Source: JAPPLB01 sp965204095
GTDB lineage: Bacteria; Acidobacteriota; Terriglobia; Bryobacterales; UBA6623
Length of the DNA: 64,000 nucleotides
NCBI GenBank assembly: GCA_965204095.1
Contig: OZ241991.1
Coordinates: 6,138,001-6,202,000 of the forward strand
Direction: 5' to 3'
Shown here in pieces: positions 25,858 through 34,661 of the stretch. Made by a program: the position numbers and the translations under genes. A model generated the notes under the pieces. The model was not told where the DNA came from. It ran no database searches and saw nothing but the letters and a program-made list of their open reading frames with translations. Every line of letters starts with the position of its first letter. Position 1 is the first letter of the stretch.

Positions 25858-26769
25858 ATGGACAAATGGGTCGAGTGCGTTCCTAATGTATCCGAGGGCC
25901 GGGATACGAACGTGCTGTCCCGAATACGCTCGGCGATCGAGCGCGTGCCGGGAGTCTATCTCCTTGATGATTCTGCTGATGCCGATCACCACCGGTCCGT
26001 GTTCACATTCGCCGGCCGTCTGCCGGCAGTGACGGAGGCGGTTCTCAGGCTGGCTGCGGTAGTGGTCAATTCGGTCGACCTGCGCCGCCATCAGGGCATG
26101 CACCCCCGCATGGGCGCTCTGGACGTGGTCCCGCTCATTCCGCTCGAAGGTGTAGGTGTGAACGAATGCGTCGCTGCAGCGCACCGCTTGGGCGAGCGTC
26201 TGTGGACTGAGCTGCGAATCCCGATCTACTTCTATGGGACCGCAGCCCGTCGTGAACAGCGAAAGCGCCTCGAAAACGTGCGCCGGGGGCAGTTCGAAGG
26301 CTTGCGACTCGCGCTTTCCGCCGATGAGAAACGCCGGCCCGACGTAGGCGGACCCTTGTTGCATGAGACAGCCGGCGCAACGGCGCTTGGTGTTCGGCCG
26401 TTTTTGATTGCTTTCAACGTGAATCTGGATACGAAGGACCGGGCGATCGCCCGGGAAGTCGCACGGCGTGTGCGAGAGTCGTCGGGTGGTTTGCCGGCGG
26501 TGAAAGCGTTGGGCCTTTCACTCGTGGGGCGAGGATTGACGCAAGTTTCAATGAACCTTGTTGACTTCGAGCGCACCCCGCCGCGAGCCGCCTTCGAAGC
26601 CGTGCGGCGGGAAGCGGCGTCGCTGGGTGTTGACGTCGTCGAGAGCGAGATTATCGGTCTTGTGCCCCAAAGCGCTCTCGGTCCCGCCGACACGAAGGAT
26701 CTGCTGATTCGATATTTCGATTCGGGAATGATTCTCGAGAATCGATTGAGCGCCGTGCGAGGGCGCTGA
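25858..26769 (+). CDS. ftcD: Glutamate formimidoyltransferase (FTCD N-terminal type)
   Basis: 303 residues, the length of stand-alone formiminotransferases. Signatures: VECVPNVSEGRD at the N-terminus, DADHHRSVFTFAG, RRHQGMHPRMGALDVVPLIPL, and a second domain with FLIAFNVNLDT. It transfers the formimino group from N-formimino-glutamate to tetrahydrofolate in histidine breakdown, in the cytoplasm. No other hut genes are next to it. The cyclodeaminase domain is absent, as is usual in bacteria with separate genes. Confidence 0.93.
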   Translation: MDKWVECVPNVSEGRDTNVLSRIRSAIERVPGVYLLDDSADADHHRSVFTFAGRLPAVTEAVLRLAAVVVNSVDLRRHQGMHPRMGALDVVPLIPLEGVGVNECVAAAHRLGERLWTELRIPIYFYGTAARREQRKRLENVRRGQFEGLRLALSADEKRRPDVGGPLLHETAGATALGVRPFLIAFNVNLDTKDRAIAREVARRVRESSGGLPAVKALGLSLVGRGLTQVSMNLVDFERTPPRAAFEAVRREAASLGVDVVESEIIGLVPQSALGPADTKDLLIRYFDSGMILENRLSAVRGR

Positions 26770-26794
26770 CCAGGAGCTTTCTCGATGCCCCCAT

Positions 26795-26822
26795 TTTGAC
26801 CCACTCCGCATGCTGCTAGAAT
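26795..26822 (+). promoter_or_regulatory. Possible sigma-70 promoter before the Gfo/Idh gene
   Basis: TTTGAC (26795) and TAGAAT (26817) with 16 bp between; using TTGACC gives 15. It lies 66 bp upstream of the chosen start of the oxidoreductase gene. Confidence 0.35.
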
Positions 26823-26887
26823 CTACTGGCAGCTTCGGGTCGGAGTTGAGACTCTGCCCGGTGACCAGCGGTTCCAGGAGTTGCGCT

Positions 26888-28051
26888 GTGAATAGACGAT
26901 CCTTCCTTCACGGTAGTCTCGCGGGATTAGCGGCTACCGCGGCCGCCAAGCCGAAACAGTATCGCGTCGGTATCATCGGCCACACCGGTCATGGCAACTA
27001 TGGACACGGGCTCGATACCGTCTGGCAGGCATTTGATTTCGTGGAAGTCGCGGCGGTCTCCGATGCGGACGCGGCAGGCCGGGCCAAGGCCGTCGAACGC
27101 ACAGGAGCTCGCAAGGCCTACGCCGACTACCACGAGATGCTCGAGAAAGAGAAACCGGACTTCGTGGCCATCGGACCGCGTTGGCTTGACCAGCGAGTCG
27201 AGATGGTCACAGCCGCGGCGAGCGCCGGGTGTCACATCTTCTTGGAAAAACCCTTTGCCCAAGATCTTGCCGACGCCGACAAGATGGTCGCAGCGATCGA
27301 GCATAATGGCGTCAAAGTACAAATGGCGCACCAGATGCGTAAGTCTCCGTTCGTCGAGCGGGTACGCGACATGATTGAGGCGGGCGAGATTGGGACGATC
27401 CAGGAAGTCCGCGGGCGCGGCAAGGAAGACCGCCGTGCCGGAGGTGAAGACCTTGTCGTTCTCGGATCGCACATCTGCGACATGATGCGCTACTACCTGG
27501 GCGATCCCAGGTGGGTGTTTGCGCATGTCACGCACGACGGCCGTGAGATCGGAGCTGCCGATGTGCGGACCCCGAGTGAGCCGATCGGACCCATCGCCGG
27601 CAATCAGATAGCGGCGATGTTCGCGTTCGACAACGGTGTCCATAGCTATTTTGGATCGAAAGCCAGCGACCAGACGCACCCTCGGCGCTTTGGAACGACG
27701 ATCTATGGAAACAAGGGTGTGATCTATTTACCGAACCAGATTTATCCCAACGGCCAGCCGTATATTCTGCGGTCACCCGGTTGGGCGCCGGGTACGGGGA
27801 GTGACTGGGAGGCCATCAAGCTGACCAGTCCGGTCGGTGGCAACTTTCATGCTGAGGGGCGCATGATGGCTAACGCGCTGCTTGTCGACGATTTGTTCCA
27901 GGCCGTCGAAAAAGACCGCAAACCCGTTTGCAGTGAGCACGACGGCCGCTGGACGGTCGAGATGATCACGTCCGTGTATGCTTCGCAAAAGGCTGCTGCA
28001 CGGATTGACTTGCCCCTGTCCCAACGCAAGCACATGCTGCACATGCTGTAG
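26888..28051 (+). CDS. Gfo/Idh/MocA family oxidoreductase, Tat-like leader
   Basis: 387 residues with a GTG start preceded by CAGGAG. The leader VNRRSFLHGSLAGLAATAAA is Tat-like. The Rossmann domain starts YRVGIIGHTGHGNYG, and EKPFAQDL carries the family EKP lysine. C-terminal domain: GSHICDMMRYYLGDPRWV. NAD(P)-dependent oxidation of sugars or sugar-like compounds is the family norm. It is 35 bp upstream of a galactonate-dehydratase-like gene, and a two-step oxidation-dehydration route is a reasonable inference. Confidence 0.87.
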   Translation: MNRRSFLHGSLAGLAATAAAKPKQYRVGIIGHTGHGNYGHGLDTVWQAFDFVEVAAVSDADAAGRAKAVERTGARKAYADYHEMLEKEKPDFVAIGPRWLDQRVEMVTAAASAGCHIFLEKPFAQDLADADKMVAAIEHNGVKVQMAHQMRKSPFVERVRDMIEAGEIGTIQEVRGRGKEDRRAGGEDLVVLGSHICDMMRYYLGDPRWVFAHVTHDGREIGAADVRTPSEPIGPIAGNQIAAMFAFDNGVHSYFGSKASDQTHPRRFGTTIYGNKGVIYLPNQIYPNGQPYILRSPGWAPGTGSDWEAIKLTSPVGGNFHAEGRMMANALLVDDLFQAVEKDRKPVCSEHDGRWTVEMITSVYASQKAAARIDLPLSQRKHMLHML

Positions 28052-28086
28052 ATCCGCAGCGTTCCACTCGAAGGAAGTCAAGAGTC

Positions 28087-29325
28087 ATGAGGCGAAGACA
28101 GTTTCTCGGCAATGCCGCCGCGGCGGCTCCGCTGGCGGCCGCGCCCTTCCAGGCGCCCGCTCCGATGGGCGACAAGCCTGCGATCAAGATCACCGACATC
28201 AAGACGTTCATGGTCTGGAACGGCGGCCGAAACTGGATTTACGTCAAAGTGCTCACCGACCAGGGCATCGAAGGCATCGGCGAGGCTTATTCCTGCGGCC
28301 CTGATGAAGCAACTGTCAAAGTCATCGAGGATTACAAGCTCTGGTTGGTTGGCCAGGACCCTCGGAATATCCAATACCTGTGGGACCTGATGTACAACAC
28401 CACGCGCTTCCCTGGCGGCTCTGTTGTCAACTCGGCCCTCAGCGGCATCGAGCACGCGCTCTGGGACATCACGGCCAAAGCGGCGGGGCTGCCCTGCTGG
28501 GCTCTTCTCGGCGGGCGCGTCCGCCAGAAAGTCCGCGTCTATCAGAGCATCGGCGGCAGTAGTCCGCAGGAGGCCGGCGAAAACGCCCAGCGTTTGATCG
28601 AGCAGCACGGCTACACCGCCGTGAAGATGTCACCCCACAATCGCGGTGATAACCAGATGCCCTACAACATGGTCACGCGCATCGCCGGTCAAAGGGTCGG
28701 AGCCGTGCGTGACGCCGTGGGCCCGGATGTGGATATTGGAGTCGATATCCACGCCCGCTATTTCGAGGTCCAGAGAGCGATTCGCGTCGCGAAGGAAATA
28801 GAGCCCTTCTACCCGTTCTGGCTCGAAGAACCCATCCGCCCCGAGAACTTCGACGCGATGAAGAAGCTCGCCGACCATGTCAACATCCCGTTGGCGAGCG
28901 GCGAATGCAACTACACCAAGTACGAGTTCCGCGATTTGATCAACATCCAGGCGCTCGACATTGTGCAGCCTGATATCTGTGTCTGCGGCGGCATCATGGA
29001 GATGAAAAAGATCGCTGCCATGGCCGAGGCCCAATACATCATGGTCGCGCCGCACAACCCCATGAGCCCGCTCGCCACCGCCGTGAACGTCCACTTCGCC
29101 GCGTCCACGCCGAACTTCCTGATTCTGGAATACCGCGCGCCCGTTTCCGGAGCGTCCAAGGACGTTCTCAAAGAGCCGATCATGGTCAAGGACGGCTATG
29201 TCGACATCCCCACCAAACCCGGCTGGGGCGTCGAGTTGAACGAAGAAGCCTTCCCCAGCATGCCGCCCCGGCCCTGGAAGCGCGGCACCGGTTACCGGGC
29301 CGACGGCTCGATCGCTTTTATTTAG
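28087..29325 (+). CDS. Mandelate racemase/enolase superfamily, galactonate-dehydratase-like
   Basis: 412 residues with leader MRRRQFLGNAAAAAPLAAAP. Enolase-superfamily capping domain, then barrel with Lys in YTAVKMSP, metal ligands D in GVDIHARY, E in WLEEPIRPEN and E in ASGECNYTKYEF, and catalytic His in VAPHNPMSP. These residues match D-galactonate or related sugar-acid dehydratases. The Tat-like signal suggests action outside the cytoplasm. AAGGAAG precedes the start. The stop TAG (29323-29325) belongs to a TF element. Confidence 0.88.
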   Translation: MRRRQFLGNAAAAAPLAAAPFQAPAPMGDKPAIKITDIKTFMVWNGGRNWIYVKVLTDQGIEGIGEAYSCGPDEATVKVIEDYKLWLVGQDPRNIQYLWDLMYNTTRFPGGSVVNSALSGIEHALWDITAKAAGLPCWALLGGRVRQKVRVYQSIGGSSPQEAGENAQRLIEQHGYTAVKMSPHNRGDNQMPYNMVTRIAGQRVGAVRDAVGPDVDIGVDIHARYFEVQRAIRVAKEIEPFYPFWLEEPIRPENFDAMKKLADHVNIPLASGECNYTKYEFRDLINIQALDIVQPDICVCGGIMEMKKIAAMAEAQYIMVAPHNPMSPLATAVNVHFAASTPNFLILEYRAPVSGASKDVLKEPIMVKDGYVDIPTKPGWGVELNEEAFPSMPPRPWKRGTGYRADGSIAFI

Positions 29326-29505
29326 CCTGCATATCTCACCACGTGGCGAGACGAAGTGCGTGAGAGGGCTGTCAGGACGAGGCGCTAGCTGCTTGGCGCG
29401 CGCAGGCGTACTTGAACAGTACGTTGAGCACGGCAAGCAAGCGCAACGAAGTCCTGGCGGCCGTATGGCGTGCTTCGGCCGTCGGGTGGTGAGAAATGCA
29501 GGCTA
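29323..29505 (+). repeat. TF element, full short form
   Basis: 183 bp from TAGCCTGCATATCTCACCAC to GTGGTGAGAAATGCAGGCTA. Supplies the stop codon of the enolase-superfamily gene. Confidence 0.94.
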
Positions 29506-29624
29506 GCGGAGCCTGACGGGCAGTTCCGGCCTGGCAGGCAACCTGCGCTTCTCTGCGCGGCCGGCGTTGTCTTCGAGGTCATTCCCGGCTGGCCCAACGG
29601 AACCGGTGCTGGGCCGATACTGTT

Positions 29625-30470
29625 TCACCGTGAGATGTCTTCGGTCTGAGTGCTGATAATGCCATACGCTTCGGGGCGCCGGTCGCGGAACATGAAGTAG
29701 CGTTTTCGGGCAGATTCGACTTGGCGGCGGTCGATCTCTCCGTAAATGACTTCGCTCTCGGTGCGTCCGGCCTCGCTAACCACTTGGCCGAGTGGGTCGA
29801 CGATCACGCTCCGGCCGCCCATGACGAAGGTGTCCCCGTCAGTCATCGGCACGGCGCCGACGCTGTTGCAGGCCACCACGTACGCGCAGTTCTCGAAGGC
29901 TCGGGTGACCATCATCTCGCGCCACACGGACTTCTCGGTGTCGGAGGCTCCGAACGGAACCAGAATCAGTTCGGCGCCGCCCAGTGCCAGACAGCGGGCC
30001 GACTCGGGGAAGAAGGTGTCGTAGCACAGCATGATGCCGGCGCGCCAATCGTTCATCGGGAAGACGGGAAATTTCGATCCGGGCCGGAAGAACAGTTTCT
30101 CGATCCCTCGAAAGGCGGGAATCTGCACCTTTCGGTATTTGCCGGCAACCTCTCCGGTGGGGTTGATGAGCATGCTGGTGTTGTAGTAGAGATCGCTGCC
30201 GTCCTGCTCGTAGTACGTGGCGATGATGTGAACGTGGTGCTCGCGCGCTTTGGCCGTGACGGAGCTGATCGCGTGGCCGGACTCGTTCGACGCGAGGTCG
30301 TAGTAGTCGTAGTCGCGAAAAACCGGAAAGTAGCCGGTACTGAAAAACTCCGGCAGGACGATGCAATCCGCGCCGCCGGCGGCCGCTTGGTCAATATAGG
30401 CGCAGGCGGTGGACACGTTGGACTCGATCTCGCCCATGCGGCTTTCCATCTGTACCAAGGCAAGTTTCAT
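29625..30470 (-). CDS. Carbon-nitrogen hydrolase (nitrilase superfamily)
   Basis: 281 residues with the catalytic triad E41 (LPEFFSTGY), K114 (KYRKVQIP) and C149 (IMLCYDTFFPE). This pattern and length fit amidases such as N-carbamoylputrescine or beta-ureidopropionase-type enzymes; the substrate is unknown. Cytoplasmic, no signal peptide. GGGAGAG precedes the start. It is convergent with the TF element downstream of the dehydratase-like gene. Confidence 0.9.
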   Translation of the reverse strand: MKLALVQMESRMGEIESNVSTACAYIDQAAAGGADCIVLPEFFSTGYFPVFRDYDYYDLASNESGHAISSVTAKAREHHVHIIATYYEQDGSDLYYNTSMLINPTGEVAGKYRKVQIPAFRGIEKLFFRPGSKFPVFPMNDWRAGIMLCYDTFFPESARCLALGGAELILVPFGASDTEKSVWREMMVTRAFENCAYVVACNSVGAVPMTDGDTFVMGGRSVIVDPLGQVVSEAGRTESEVIYGEIDRRQVESARKRYFMFRDRRPEAYGIISTQTEDISR

Positions 30471-30961
30471 GAAGACTCTCCCGGCGGACCTATACGATCA
30501 ACGGCATCCGCAACCGCATAGTCTACCCGTGAAATGCACAGGGAACCAGCTCGTTCCACGAGTGCATGGTTCAGAGTCCGCGGTTTGCCGAGTCGAGATG
30601 CTGCTTGACTCAATGTCAACTTTCATTCCGGTCTTTGGCTGGCGAACCCGTATCGGCGGGTCGCTGTTTAGAACTCGTGGGTATTTGTCCGGGACCCGCT
30701 CCCTGACAGCCGCCGGTGCCTCATGTGGCCTTCTGGAGTAGTCAAGTGCTTCTTTCAAGTCGGTGAGAAGGCCTGCACCCTGATGGTTAGCCCGAGTGGA
30801 GTCTGTGGCGCGTCGTGAGGTTCGATCAACCCGTGCTTGCGGGATAGGATCTATGACTTGTTGATCTTGGCGGCTTGGGCGGTTCCGATCCGAGCGTCAC
30901 GATCCATTCGTTGCGCATCGTGCGCACCTCCTGGGACGGACATGGGACAGCCTTTGAAAAC
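30471..30961. other. Intergenic region upstream of the porin
   Basis: About 490 bp without a convincing gene. A minus-strand open frame (30498-30758) has no ribosome site or recognised domain. No TF element is present here, unlike most gaps of this size. Confidence 0.5.
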
Positions 30962-31039
30962 ATTAATCGCATCTTAACGAGAAATTCACTGAAACATAAT
31001 ATTAACAATATATTAACCAGACATTTACTGAACCGTAAC
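30962..31039 (+). promoter_or_regulatory. Pho-box-like array: eight 11-bp-spaced repeats
   Basis: Two groups of four hexamers with exact 11-bp periodicity: ATTAAT (30962), CTTAAC (30973), ATTCAC (30984), CATAAT (30995); then ATTAAC (31001), ATTAAC (31012), ATTTAC (31023), CGTAAC (31034). Spacers are 5 bp. PhoB/PhoP-family sites in many bacteria are 11-bp direct repeats, with TTAAC cores in Bacillus and cyanobacteria. The array is AT-rich in a GC-rich window and directly precedes an OprP/OprO-type porin gene. A TATATAAAT at about 31041 may be the -10 element. That PhoB binds here is inference. Confidence 0.7.
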
Positions 31040-31119
31040 GTATATATAAATCATTGCTGCCAGCGGGTCGCTTATGATTGACCTTCTACATCGCTTTTCT
31101 AAACCATTTGAAGCCAGTC

Positions 31120-32451
31120 ATGTTTCGTCGGTTTTTCGCAGGCTCTGTCTTTTTGATCGTCTTGGGTACAGCGGCCGCGGCGGACGAGAGCGGCGAGGTT
31201 CTCGCTTCTGGCGGCTCGGTCTCTGGCAACTCGGCCTCGGCTCCGCCGACCGCAGCGGTGAACCCCATCAGCGAGAGCTTGCAGGAACGTGAGTTCAAAG
31301 AATCAAAGAAGAAAAGGAACTTCTTCAGATACAGCCGCAAGGGACTGCAGATCGGCGACAAAGGCGAGGGACGGTTTAGCGGGAAGGTCAACCTCCGCTC
31401 GCAGAAGCGCTTCTCCACACCGTTTAAGAGTGCACCCCGTAAGGAGAGTCATTTCACACGCGACGATGAGAACGACCTCCGTTTCCGTCGGGCGCGCTTC
31501 AAGATCAGTGGTCACTCCTTCACTCCGTGGATCAAGTACAACTATGAGTACGACTTGGTTGACACGCGCAATCTGAACGCGTTTGTGACCGTCGAGAAAT
31601 GGGAGTGGCTGCAGTTTCGCTTCGGACAGTGGAAGGTTGACTTCAGCCGTGAGAGATCGGACTCGTCGGGCAAGCAGCAGTTCGCCGACCGGTCGATCGT
31701 GAACAGGGCTTTCACTGTGGATCGGCAGAAGGGTGCGGCGGTATTGGGCCGCGTCATGAATGGGACGCTTGGTGATTCGCGCTATTATGTCGGCGTATTC
31801 ACCGGCAATGGGCGAGGGTTTCGCACGGCGCCGGGCAAGCCCGAACTCGATCACGGCGACGGCTCGCCGATGGTAGTGGCGCGCTACCAGTGGAACTTTC
31901 TGGGTCGTGATGTCGGATATTCCCAAAGCGACCTGAAATATCACGAGAAGCCGGCGGCCGCCCTGTCGTTCGGGACGGCACGCAATCGAAGCCGCTACAC
32001 ACGTTTTTCGTCTTCTGGCGGTGGCAGGCTTGACGGTTTCGAAACCGGCCTGCGGGGGCAGTATTCGCTTCGCCAGTTCATGGAGGAGATGGCGTTGAAG
32101 TACCGCGGCTTCTCTCTCCAACACGAACTGCACTGGAAACGCATCGAAGACAACGTAAATGCCCAAACGACCTTCATGCGGGGCAGCTACGTCCAAGCGG
32201 GATACTTTTTTCACTATTTGTTCCCGCGCATCCCCAAGCAGCTCGAGCTTGGCGCCCGCTATGCTCTGGTGGACCCGAACCGTGTGAGACCGGACGACCT
32301 GCAGAAGGAGTTGGCGTTCGTTGCCAATTGGTTCTTCTACGGCCACGCCAACAAGCTGACGTTTGACACGTCCCGCTATTCGCTCGCCCGGAATGGAGCG
32401 GACGACTTGCTGGACACTCAAGTGCGCCTCCAGTGGGACGTGTCGTTCTGA
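31120..32451 (+). CDS. Phosphate-selective porin O/P family outer-membrane protein
   Basis: 443 residues. A signal peptide (FLIVLGTAAAAD) and a low-complexity Ser/Ala segment precede a beta-barrel. Family features: FRRARFKISGHSFTPWIKYNYEYDL, a FRFGQWKVDFSRERSDSSGKQQFADRSIVNRAF block and a C-terminal LQWDVSF ending in aromatic Phe. OprP/OprO relatives form anion channels for phosphate or polyphosphate. The upstream array supports control by phosphate starvation. The ATG at 31120 starts the signal peptide; an in-frame ATG at 31078 would add 14 residues. Confidence 0.88.
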   Translation: MFRRFFAGSVFLIVLGTAAAADESGEVLASGGSVSGNSASAPPTAAVNPISESLQEREFKESKKKRNFFRYSRKGLQIGDKGEGRFSGKVNLRSQKRFSTPFKSAPRKESHFTRDDENDLRFRRARFKISGHSFTPWIKYNYEYDLVDTRNLNAFVTVEKWEWLQFRFGQWKVDFSRERSDSSGKQQFADRSIVNRAFTVDRQKGAAVLGRVMNGTLGDSRYYVGVFTGNGRGFRTAPGKPELDHGDGSPMVVARYQWNFLGRDVGYSQSDLKYHEKPAAALSFGTARNRSRYTRFSSSGGGRLDGFETGLRGQYSLRQFMEEMALKYRGFSLQHELHWKRIEDNVNAQTTFMRGSYVQAGYFFHYLFPRIPKQLELGARYALVDPNRVRPDDLQKELAFVANWFFYGHANKLTFDTSRYSLARNGADDLLDTQVRLQWDVSF

Positions 32452-32619
32452 AGAGCGACCGGTAACGGGCCTGACACGCCTCTGATCAGATCAGCCCACT
32501 GACGCGGGTCCGCCGGATCAACAACATCTCTACCATCTACTGCGTAATCCGATCCAGGTGCGTTCCCGGCAGAACTAGGCTACGATCTCAGTGACGAAAT
32601 CCCCGGGAGCGACCCTGCA

Positions 32620-33081
32620 ATGACCGCTGAAGAGAACTTGAAACGACTTGGCATCGTCTTGCCTTCACCACCGCAGGCGGTCGGCAAATACGTGCCGTGG
32701 ATTCGCACCGGCTCGCTGGTGATGACATCCGGCCAGTTGCCGTGGGAAGGTTCGGTGATGAAGTACGCGGGCCGATTGGGCCGCGACCTCTCGACGGAAC
32801 AGGGCTATGCGGCCGCGCGCCTCGCCGCCGTCAACGCCATCGCCCAACTCAAGGACGCCGCCGGAGACCTGGAAAAGATCGCAAAGCTGGTTCGGCTCGA
32901 AGGCAACGTGTTCTGCGACGAGGGTTTCTCCGAGCATCCTCAGGTTCTCAACGGCGCATCCGATCTGTTCGTCGAGATCTTCGAGGAGCGCGGCAAGCAT
33001 ACGCGCACCGCGCTCGGTATCCGCGACATGCCGATGAACGCGGCCGTGCAGTTAAGCGTGTTTGCCGAAATACGGGATTAG
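32620..33081 (+). CDS. RidA/YjgF family protein
   Basis: 153 residues, trimeric RidA fold. Motifs: VPWIRTGSLVMTSGQLP, AARLAAVNAIAQLKDAAGDLEKI, KLVRLEGNVFCDEGF and RTALGIRDMPMNAAVQLSVFAEI. RidA proteins hydrolyse reactive enamines and imines made by PLP enzymes; this longer subgroup (about 150 residues) often has unknown substrates. GGGAG precedes the start. Several PLP enzymes occur in the window, although exported ones would not share the compartment. Confidence 0.88.
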   Translation: MTAEENLKRLGIVLPSPPQAVGKYVPWIRTGSLVMTSGQLPWEGSVMKYAGRLGRDLSTEQGYAAARLAAVNAIAQLKDAAGDLEKIAKLVRLEGNVFCDEGFSEHPQVLNGASDLFVEIFEERGKHTRTALGIRDMPMNAAVQLSVFAEIRD

Positions 33082-33380
33082 TGCTCCTCGTGTAAGGGCG
33101 TTCTTGCAATCGACCTGTGTATGAGCGCGCGGGGAGGGTTCCCGCATGCAGTCCGGATTCCGGTCGTTGCCCGCCAGGTAGTAACGTCGCGCGAGAAGAA
33201 TCATCCCCGTCTGTGGGCCTTGTAGATAGTCTCGTAAGACAACAACCACAGGATGGCCCTCCGGGAATGAGCTAACGCCTTCGCTTGTTGTGAAGATCTC
33301 GACGGTTCTCCGTACTGCCGATCCGGAAGATCCAGCGCGGCTCTCGTTTCCGTCTACTGCCCCTGGCACACCGGCCGCAA
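33082..33380 (-). other. Gap after RidA, possible gene relic
   Basis: About 300 bp. A minus-strand open frame (to 33384) reads PVVVVLRDYLQGPQTGMILL and RRYYLAGNDRNPDCMREP, which looks protein-like but matches no family I recognise and overlaps the end of ridA. It may be a decayed fragment or chance. Confidence 0.3.
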
Positions 33381-34628
33381 TCAAACCACTTCGACATCCC
33401 AGCCGAAGCCCGGCTCGTCCGACGGACGCGTGTAGATGCCCTCAGGCCCGCGGGTCAGGTTGTTGTCCTGTTCGTAGCGTTCGTAGACCTCATCGGGGCC
33501 GCCGGGTGCCGGCATGAACATTTCCGCCCAGGGGCTGTTCGGCGTCGCCATCACATAGTGGATCGCGTCGCGCTGACCGCCGCCGTGCGGAATCACCGGA
33601 ATATCATAGGCCGCCGCCAACGCGCCGATGCGCCGGATCTCCGTCAAGCCTCCGCACCAGTGGATGTCCGGCTGCCAGATCTCCGCGCCGTTCGTTCGAA
33701 GCAACTGCCGGAAGCCGTAGCGGGTGTAGACGTGTTCGCCGGTCACGATGCGGGTTGATTTGATCTGTTCCCGCAGCCGCCCGAAGCCCTCATAGTCGTC
33801 AGGCGGGAGGCACTCTTCCATCCAGTACACGCGGTAGGGTTCGAAGGCCTCGCACAGCTCGATCGTATACCGTTCGGTCAGAGCCATCCAGCAATCCATG
33901 GCCACGATGCCGTCTTTCCCCACGGCTTCTCGGGCGCGTTTGACGAGCGCCACGTTCTTGCGAATGCCTTCGCGTCCGTCCGCCGGACCGTGCGGCAGCG
34001 CGAGCTTCAGTTTCGTGTAGCCGAACTCGACGTGCTGCTCGATGTCGTTGCCGGTGCAGTAGGAAGGGATACGCGGCTTCGTTTCGCCGCCCAGCAGGCG
34101 GTAGACGGGAAGCCCCCAGGCCTTGCCGGCGATATCCCAGAGCGCCAGGTCAATGCCGCTCAGCGCGTTCGGCACGACACCCTTGCGGCCATAATACATT
34201 GTGGCCCGCCAGAGCAGGTCCCAGATGCGCTCGATATTGAATGCGTTCTCACCGAGCAGAAGTTTGGTCAGATGGCCCTCGATGATCGGTCCGCCGCCGG
34301 GGCCTCCCCGGCCAAGGCCGGTGAGGCCCTTGTTCGTTCCGATTTCCACCCAGAAGCTCGACACGCCGCCCGGGTCAGGCATGAACAGGCTTCGCATCGG
34401 CTTGTACTCGGGATAGATCGAGACCGGATTCGCCACCTCCACCCGGCCTGTCGACCACGAACCCGGCGCGGGTTCATAGCGCGGCAATGGCCGCTTCGGC
34501 CTCACCTTCACGAGGCGAACCGAGGTAATTTTGAGATCGGTCTCCGGCGGAGAAGACCTCAGCTCCGGCGGCAAGAGTGCTGCCGCGGCGCCCAAACCAA
34601 GGGTCTTGAAAAGCTGCCTGCGTTCCAT
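33381..34628 (-). CDS. L-rhamnonate-dehydratase-like enolase superfamily enzyme
   Basis: 415 residues with leader MERRQLFKTLGLGAAAALL. Close to RhmD in key stretches: TMYYGRKGVVPNALSGIDLALWD, GYTKLKLALPHGPADGREG, MDCWMALTERY, EECLPPDDYEGF, TGEHVYTRYGFRQLL, IWQPDIHWCGGLTE and VIPHGGG. RhmD removes water from L-rhamnonate to give 2-keto-3-deoxy-L-rhamnonate. The Tat-like leader is unusual for this enzyme. It lies 33 bp downstream of another superfamily gene, so both are probably co-transcribed. Confidence 0.88.
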   Translation of the reverse strand: MERRQLFKTLGLGAAAALLPPELRSSPPETDLKITSVRLVKVRPKRPLPRYEPAPGSWSTGRVEVANPVSIYPEYKPMRSLFMPDPGGVSSFWVEIGTNKGLTGLGRGGPGGGPIIEGHLTKLLLGENAFNIERIWDLLWRATMYYGRKGVVPNALSGIDLALWDIAGKAWGLPVYRLLGGETKPRIPSYCTGNDIEQHVEFGYTKLKLALPHGPADGREGIRKNVALVKRAREAVGKDGIVAMDCWMALTERYTIELCEAFEPYRVYWMEECLPPDDYEGFGRLREQIKSTRIVTGEHVYTRYGFRQLLRTNGAEIWQPDIHWCGGLTEIRRIGALAAAYDIPVIPHGGGQRDAIHYVMATPNSPWAEMFMPAPGGPDEVYERYEQDNNLTRGPEGIYTRPSDEPGFGWDVEVV

Positions 34629-34661
34629 GGCGAGCGTTGTAACGCAGCGGAGGGGATCAGG

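Noticed and set aside
30498..30758. Minus-strand 86-codon frame upstream of the porin
   Set aside because: No ribosome site, no domain and no supporting context; listed only as a gap.
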